Part shown: in pieces, positions 6,215 to 10,516 of the stretch
Position numbering within the stretch: position 1 is the first letter of the stretch
Layout of the letters: each line of letters starts with the position of its first letter
Origin: Betaproteobacteria bacterium
GTDB taxonomy: Bacteria > Desulfobacterota > Desulfovibrionia > Desulfovibrionales > Desulfovibrionaceae
Direction of reading: 5' to 3'
NCBI GenBank assembly: GCA_009778295.1
Contig: WRKB01000281.1
Coordinates: forward strand, 1-10,516
Length of the DNA stretch: 10,516 bases
Made by a program: the position numbers and the translations under genes
Notes under the pieces: generated by a model
Seen by the model: the letters and a program-made list of their open reading frames with translations, nothing else
What the model was told of the DNA's origin: nothing
The model's database searches: none

Positions 6215-7321
6215 TTATTCCAGCTTCAGCACCTTCTGCCCCATAACATAGTGCATAAGGCGCGGCCGCTCGACCGATTTTTTCAGGGAATTGATAATCC
6301 GTACCATGCGGAGCACGCCATTGTTTACACCTTCAAGCTGTTCGGTAAGTTGATGCAAGTCGGTGCGGGCAAGCAGCTCCTCCAGTTCCATGGCCTGAAG
6401 CCGCGCGGGCGCATCCTCAGGAAGCTTTTCCAGAATATTCCGTGAAAGCTCCAAAGCATGGTTCAAGCCAGCCTCCATGTCTTCCATAAGCTCACCGCAA
6501 AATTCCGCGTGATTGCGCATGACGTTCAGGGCGTTGTTGCCGAAGTGGGCGACGGCTCCGGCGGCCTTCTCCAGGGTATCCCGGGCCACGGCCACACGGC
6601 GGCCGACAGTCAGGGAGACGATACGCGCGAACTTGGACAGAAAGCGTTCGTCGAAAACCTCAAAGCCGTATTCATGCCTGGTATAGAGCATAATCAGGCC
6701 GAAAGGCCGGTGCTTCTTGCCGCGTTCGCTCAGGACAAAGGCGAGACGGGAACGGTAGCCCTGACTGTAGATGGCGCAGTCAAGGGATTGGCCGCCGTGC
6801 TCAATGGCGTGCAAATCGTTGGAAACAACGAAATTCGTGTGTCCATGCTGAATTGCCTGGGCGACCGGGTGTTTGGAAAAGCTTTCGTCCATAACCCGCG
6901 GAATCATCGGAGTGCTTTCCGAGCCCGGCGCATCGCAAAATTGGGCGATCCATTCTCCTTTGGAATTTCTCAGTCGGCAGACGTAGAGATCCGCATGCAA
7001 GGCCTGCACCAGCACCTCGGCGCTCTGGCGCAGCACTTCCTCGGGTGGAGCCATGCGATCCCCAATCGTGAGCAATTCATTGGAGACGTGCAAGAGCATT
7101 TCCGCATCGCCCTGCATGGCCGCGATGGACGACAGCAGAGCCAGAAGACAACGCCAGCCTTTGATATGCGAAGTGCTTACCGCATGGCGGTGGCCGGAAT
7201 CAAGAGCTTGCTTCGCCGCGGGCAACAGAGCCAGTACGGCGGTGCGTATCGTTGGCGGCGCATATTTCAGAAAGCGGATAATTTCCGCCCGGACAAAGTC
7301 ATTTTTTGCAGCAGTTGTCAT
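6215..7321 (-). CDS. GAF-domain protein with histidine-kinase DHp-like region but no ATPase domain
   Basis: A 368-residue cytoplasmic protein. Residues 1-90 are mostly helical and unassigned. Residues about 93-245 look like a GAF sensor domain (EVLVQALHADLYVCRL, then PFGLIMLYTR and FDERFLSKFARIVSLTVG). Residues about 246-355 resemble a kinase dimerisation/phosphotransfer region: AGAVAHFGNNALNVM holds a candidate phospho-His, H259, and the second helix contains VLRMVRIINSL. The protein ends YVMGQKVLKLE, where a kinase would pass into its HATPase_c domain; N, G1 and G2 boxes are absent. The 63 bases to the receiver gene are too short to hide a lost ATPase, so a simple frameshift does not explain it. 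The start is fixed: an in-frame TAA (7337-7339) lies just upstream, although the binding site is weak. It is the first gene of the likely operon with the receiver and the permease. Confidence 0.75.
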   Translation of the reverse strand: MTTAAKNDFVRAEIIRFLKYAPPTIRTAVLALLPAAKQALDSGHRHAVSTSHIKGWRCLLALLSSIAAMQGDAEMLLHVSNELLTIGDRMAPPEEVLRQSAEVLVQALHADLYVCRLRNSKGEWIAQFCDAPGSESTPMIPRVMDESFSKHPVAQAIQHGHTNFVVSNDLHAIEHGGQSLDCAIYSQGYRSRLAFVLSERGKKHRPFGLIMLYTRHEYGFEVFDERFLSKFARIVSLTVGRRVAVARDTLEKAAGAVAHFGNNALNVMRNHAEFCGELMEDMEAGLNHALELSRNILEKLPEDAPARLQAMELEELLARTDLHQLTEQLEGVNNGVLRMVRIINSLKKSVERPRLMHYVMGQKVLKLE

Positions 7322-7422
7322 CTTCCAGAGGGTATCTTATACGCCGGGAAATTCCTAGACGCTGCCGTGGGTTTTTTTAGAGAAAATCTCCATGAGAAAA
7401 AAATATCGTCTGATATCAAGCT

Positions 7423-7546
7423 GTAATCCGTTCGATTGCAACCTAGTATGAAACCGCTTTGTCGGCCGGCCAGCGCGCGGCTCGACTTTCAAAAAGCTGT
7501 CGCGTATACCTCGTCTAACACGTTGCAAACGGATTATACCGTTGCA
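7423..7546. promoter_or_regulatory. Divergent control region with inverted TTGCAA/ACGGATTA elements and hairpins
   Basis: The 272 bases between the GAF gene and hisD hold no gene. TTGCAAACGGATTATAC (7523-7539, plus strand) recurs on the minus strand as TTGCAA-TCGA-ACGGATTAC (7441 back to 7423), sharing both blocks with a four-base insertion. The plus-strand copy also forms a dyad TGCAA(A)CGG/CCGTTGCA (7524-7546). Between the two copies is a GC-rich hairpin, GTCGGCCG/CGGC-t-CGAC (7461-7486). On the minus strand TTGCAA followed 17 bases later by TGATAT could be a weak promoter for the GAF operon. No clear hisD -10/-35 pair and no his-leader peptide was recognised. Confidence 0.35.
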
Positions 7547-7593
7547 TGCGGTGACAGCAGAGATGCTTTTGGGTGCTGCTGCAGGAAGCGCGT

Positions 7594-8934
7594 ATGATGT
7601 GTCGCATAGTACAGATACGTTCAGAGCACGATTGGCCCAAGCTCGCGCATTTGCTCAAAGGGCGTGCCGGCTCCGAAGAATCCGTCGAGCGGAAGGTGCG
7701 GGAGATCCTTGCGGAGGTCGCTTTGCGCGGGGATGAGGCCGTACTTGAGTACACCCGGCGCTTTGACTGTCCGGATCTTCAGCTCCCGCTCCGTTTGGGA
7801 GAGGAAGACATCACGCGCGCTGCCGCAAGCGTAGATGCGCAAGATCGTGAGCTCATCGTTCAGGCGGCGGCCAACATTCGCACTTTCCATGAAGCGCAGC
7901 TCGAACGTTCCTGGTTCATGAACAGGCCGGACGGCAGCATCCTCGGCCAGCAGATTACGCCTGTGGATCGAGTCGGTCTGTATGTGCCCGGCGGTCAAGG
8001 GGGAGAAACCCCTCTGCTTTCCAGCCTACTGATGGGCGCTATTCCGGCCCAGGTCGCCGGCGTACGGGAAATTGCCGTGCTTTCGCCCCCGCGCAAGGAC
8101 GGCAGTTTGAGTCCCTATATTCTCGCGGTGGCACACTTGCTGGATATAGACGAGATCTACCGCGTGGGCGGCGCGTGGGCTATCGGCGCGCTCAGCTACG
8201 GTACGGTCTCCATTCCGCCAGTGGATGTCATTGCCGGGCCGGGCAACATCTGGGTAACTACCGCCAAGCGTCTGGTCCAGGGGCGGGTGGGTATCGACAT
8301 GATCGCCGGGCCCAGCGAAATCCTCATTGTGGCGGACAGCTCCGCAGATCCCGCCTGGGCGGCGGCGGACATGCTTTCACAAGCGGAGCATGACGAACTG
8401 GCCTCCGCCATCTGCATCACCATGGAGTCCGGGTTTGCCGACGCTGTGCTGCGTGAACTGGAAAGGCAGTGCAATGCCCTGCCGCGTGCGCTGACCGCGA
8501 GAAAAGCCCTGGAAAACTGGGGAGCGGTGGTTCTGGCACCCGATATGGATGTTGCCGTGGCCCTTTGCAACAAGATCGCGCCGGAACATCTGGAGTTGCT
8601 GGTGGAAAACCCGTGGCGCCTGTTGCCGCGGATACGCCATGCTGGAGCCGTGTTTATGGGAGGACATTCCCCGGAGGCCGTGGGGGATTATTTTGCGGGC
8701 CCCAACCATGTGCTGCCCACTCTGGGCACGGCGCGTTTCGCCTCTGCGCTTTCTGTGCATACCTTCTGCAAGCGCACCAGCATTATCGCGGCCTCTCCGT
8801 CCTTTGTGCGGGAACACGCGGACAGCATCGCCCGTCTGGCCCGTCTGGAAGGGCTTGAAGCGCACGCCCGCTCCGCTGAGGCCCGGCGCGAGAAGAAAGA
8901 GGAGCAAAAACTCACCAGTCCAGCGTTGCCTTGA
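7594..8934 (+). CDS. hisD: Histidinol dehydrogenase
   Basis: HisD oxidises L-histidinol to L-histidine in two NAD-dependent steps, the last reactions of histidine synthesis, using a zinc ion in a cytoplasmic homodimer. Family signatures run the whole length: GLYVPGG with PLLSSLLMGAIPAQVAGV, then VDVIAGPGNIWVTTAKR, IDMIAGPSEILIVAD, SQAEHDE (zinc-site Gln and His), IAPEHLELL and VGDYFAGPNHVLPT, then SALSVHTFCKRTSII. At about 446 residues it is of normal length or slightly long. ATG 7594 or the adjacent ATG 7597 is chosen because CAGGAAG (7582-7588) lies 5 or 8 bases upstream; an in-frame GTG at 7573 would place the binding site inside the gene. The tail is charged and unconserved and overlaps the 3' end of purL by 23 bases. 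No other his gene is in the window. Confidence 0.97.
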   Translation: MMCRIVQIRSEHDWPKLAHLLKGRAGSEESVERKVREILAEVALRGDEAVLEYTRRFDCPDLQLPLRLGEEDITRAAASVDAQDRELIVQAAANIRTFHEAQLERSWFMNRPDGSILGQQITPVDRVGLYVPGGQGGETPLLSSLLMGAIPAQVAGVREIAVLSPPRKDGSLSPYILAVAHLLDIDEIYRVGGAWAIGALSYGTVSIPPVDVIAGPGNIWVTTAKRLVQGRVGIDMIAGPSEILIVADSSADPAWAAADMLSQAEHDELASAICITMESGFADAVLRELERQCNALPRALTARKALENWGAVVLAPDMDVAVALCNKIAPEHLELLVENPWRLLPRIRHAGAVFMGGHSPEAVGDYFAGPNHVLPTLGTARFASALSVHTFCKRTSIIAASPSFVREHADSIARLARLEGLEAHARSAEARREKKEEQKLTSPALP

Positions 8935-10516
8935 ACGCCTTGGCGAGGTCTGCCACGTTTGCTCGCAGAAGTTCCCGTCCCGCATATGCGATGCGCAACG
9001 CGGCGTCCTCCGTTGTCCGGCCGATACGGGCGCAAATCTGTCCCTCAAAGGCGTCCTCGAAGTCTTCAATCATGTCGCCGCGCACGGAAACGAGCAGGCG
9101 GCTCGCGGATTCCGAATAGAGCAGTTCAGCCGGGCTCATGGGTTCCAGCGCGGATACGGCGTCAAGGCTGATATCCGCGCCCTGGCGGCCGGACAGGCAC
9201 ATTTCTGCGACAGCCACGCCCAGGCCGCCGTCGGAAAGGTCGTGGCAGGCGGTGATCATGCGCTGTTGCATGCAGCGGTACAGCGTACGGTACCGGGCCA
9301 GCGCGCTTTGCGCGTCCACGTGGGGCACGCGGCCTCCGGAACGTCCCTGTTCGCTTGCCGCCTCGCTGCCGCCCAGTTCGCGCCAAGTGCCGCCGAGAAG
9401 ATAGACGGCTTCTCCGGAGCGTTTGAAATCGCTGGATACGGCAAGCTTCACATCGCGCATCACGCCCATGACGCTGAAGAGTACCGTGGGAGGGATGGAA
9501 ATTTTCCGGCCGCCGCCGGTGTAGTCATTTTTCATGGAATCTTTGCCGGACACGCAAGGCACGCCGTAGGCCAGGCAGAAATGGCGCAGGGCCTTGCAGG
9601 CCCGGACGAGCTGGGCAAGTTTATGTTGTCCGTCGGGTGTTTTTTCAGACACCACAGGGTCGCACCAGCAGAAGTTGTCCACCCCGGCCATGAAGTCGGG
9701 ATCGCCGCCGGTAGCCACCGCGTTGCGGATGGCTTCGTCCATGGCATTGGCCATCATCCAATAACTGTCGTAATCGCTGAACTTGGGGCAGATGCCGTGT
9801 GCGATGACCAGCCCCTTTTCCGAGGTGAGTCGAGGGCGCAGCACTGCCGCATCCGAAGGCCCGTCGCGTTCGACGCCCATGAGCGGTTTGATCACGCTGC
9901 CTCCGCGCACTTCATGGTCGTACTGGCGGATGATGTATTCTTTGCTGCAGACGTTCAGACGCCCGAGCATGCGTTTCAGAAATTCGTCCTGCTCCGCGGC
10001 GGGCAGGTCGATCCCGGCGTCGGCCGGGGGAGGAGGCGGATCCCAGCGGGCGTTTAGCCGGTACTGGGGCGCGCCGTGGTGCAAAAAGTCCAGGGGCAGA
10101 CGGACCACAGGCGTATCCCTGTAAAAGGCTTCGAAAAAACCGGACTCGGTGAAGCTGCCGAGCACTGTGGCCTCCACGTCCATTTCCGTTGCCAGGTCGA
10201 GAAAACGCCGCAGGTGTTCAGGGGGAACGGCCAGGGTCATGCGTTCCTGCGCTTCGGACAGCAGGATTTCCCAAGGACGCAGACCATCGTATTTGAGCGG
10301 CGCTTTTGCCAGATCCAGGTGCGCGCCGCCGCTGTCCTCGCACATTTCGCCAACAGAAGAGGCCAGCCCCCCAGCGCCGTTGTCCGTAATGGCGTTATAC
10401 AGGCCGAGATCCCGGGCATACAGGATGAAGTCGTACATTTTGCGCTGGGTGATGGGGTCGCCGATCTGTACGGCTGTGGCCGGCGATTCCTGGTGTAATT
10501 CTTCCGAGGAGAAGGT
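8912..10516 (-). CDS. purL: Phosphoribosylformylglycinamidine synthase, C-terminal 534 residues (5' end beyond window)
   Basis: PurL converts formylglycinamide ribotide to the amidine with ATP and ammonia from glutamine, the fourth step of purine synthesis. The frame is open to the right edge and the first visible residues, TFSSEELH followed by SPATAVQIGDPIT, are internal PurL sequence, so the ATG at 10436-10438 is not the start. Further motifs are AITDNGAGGLASSVGEM, CSKEYIIRQYDHEV, GGDPDFMAGVDNFCWCDP, GVPCVSGKDSMKNDY and DLSDGGLGVAVAEMCLSGR, corresponding to the AIR-synthase-type halves. A five-proline linker (PPPPPADAG) joins two segments. The protein ends soon after the last domain (ATLDW), so there is no C-terminal glutaminase; a separate PurQ must supply ammonia. 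The gene is convergent with hisD. Whether a PurS-like segment is fused at the N-terminus cannot be seen. Confidence 0.95.
   Translation of the reverse strand, partial: TFSSEELHQESPATAVQIGDPITQRKMYDFILYARDLGLYNAITDNGAGGLASSVGEMCEDSGGAHLDLAKAPLKYDGLRPWEILLSEAQERMTLAVPPEHLRRFLDLATEMDVEATVLGSFTESGFFEAFYRDTPVVRLPLDFLHHGAPQYRLNARWDPPPPPADAGIDLPAAEQDEFLKRMLGRLNVCSKEYIIRQYDHEVRGGSVIKPLMGVERDGPSDAAVLRPRLTSEKGLVIAHGICPKFSDYDSYWMMANAMDEAIRNAVATGGDPDFMAGVDNFCWCDPVVSEKTPDGQHKLAQLVRACKALRHFCLAYGVPCVSGKDSMKNDYTGGGRKISIPPTVLFSVMGVMRDVKLAVSSDFKRSGEAVYLLGGTWRELGGSEAASEQGRSGGRVPHVDAQSALARYRTLYRCMQQRMITACHDLSDGGLGVAVAEMCLSGRQGADISLDAVSALEPMSPAELLYSESASRLLVSVRGDMIEDFEDAFEGQICARIGRTTEDAALRIAYAGRELLRANVADLAKAFKATLDW

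Noticed and set aside
7370..7400. T7 and A7 runs flanking a short GAGA/TCTC hairpin as a bidirectional terminator
   Set aside because: The stem is only four pairs and lies between divergent genes, where no terminator is needed; AT-rich leader sequence explains it.
6458..7426. Plus-strand open frame of about 320 codons antisense to the GAF/DHp gene
   Set aside because: The opposite strand has coherent GAF and DHp features, a fixed start and an operon partner; the plus frame has no family features.
8549..10057. Plus-strand open frame of about 500 codons antisense to purL and hisD end
   Set aside because: It runs opposite well-conserved PurL motifs in high-GC sequence, has no recognisable domain and no ribosome binding site; it is a shadow frame.
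1..10516. CRISPR array, phage module or defence island
   Set aside because: No spaced direct repeats, Cas, restriction or phage structural genes were found; the DUF5131 fragment alone is not evidence of one.

Overview
The window looks like chromosome of an anaerobic bacterium of the Desulfovibrionaceae kind (Desulfovibrio/Bilophila relatives). This placement is inferred from moderately high GC, a ferredoxin-nitroreductase fusion, a Cache/HAMP/PAS chemoreceptor of deltaproteobacterial style, a candidate sigma-54 promoter, and a PurL without a fused glutaminase. No rRNA, tRNA, CRISPR array, phage module or complete insertion sequence was seen.

Left part (1-4712, all + strand). The window opens inside a DUF5131 (phage Gp37/Gp68-like) gene. 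A two-cluster ferredoxin/nitroreductase fusion follows (548-1363). A 346-base gap (1364-1709) holds two adjacent inverted repeats, one of which overlaps the nitroreductase stop codon. The gap also holds a structured leader with a terminator-like hairpin in front of a 795-residue chemoreceptor (1710-4097). Next is a candidate sigma-54 promoter and a 5' hairpin in front of a small acidic protein of unknown function (4236-4712).

Middle (4881-7321, - strand). Three genes probably form one operon, read right to left. The first is a GAF-domain protein ending in a histidine-kinase-like DHp region but with no ATPase domain. The second is a stand-alone receiver protein. The third is an EamA/DMT-family permease. 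The 168 bases between the small acidic gene and the permease are convergent and hold an imperfect hairpin.

Right part (7322-10516). A 272-base divergent region with an inverted sequence pair separates the GAF gene from hisD (+ strand, histidinol dehydrogenase). The 3' end of hisD overlaps by 23 bases the 3' end of a convergent purL (- strand), which runs off the right edge. These two are housekeeping genes for histidine and purine synthesis, pathways linked through AICAR.

The points most worth following up are the chemoreceptor leader, the tandem inverted repeats, the kinase-less DHp protein with its receiver and permease, and the sigma-54-driven acidic gene. I see no convincing evidence of a wholly new multi-gene system.
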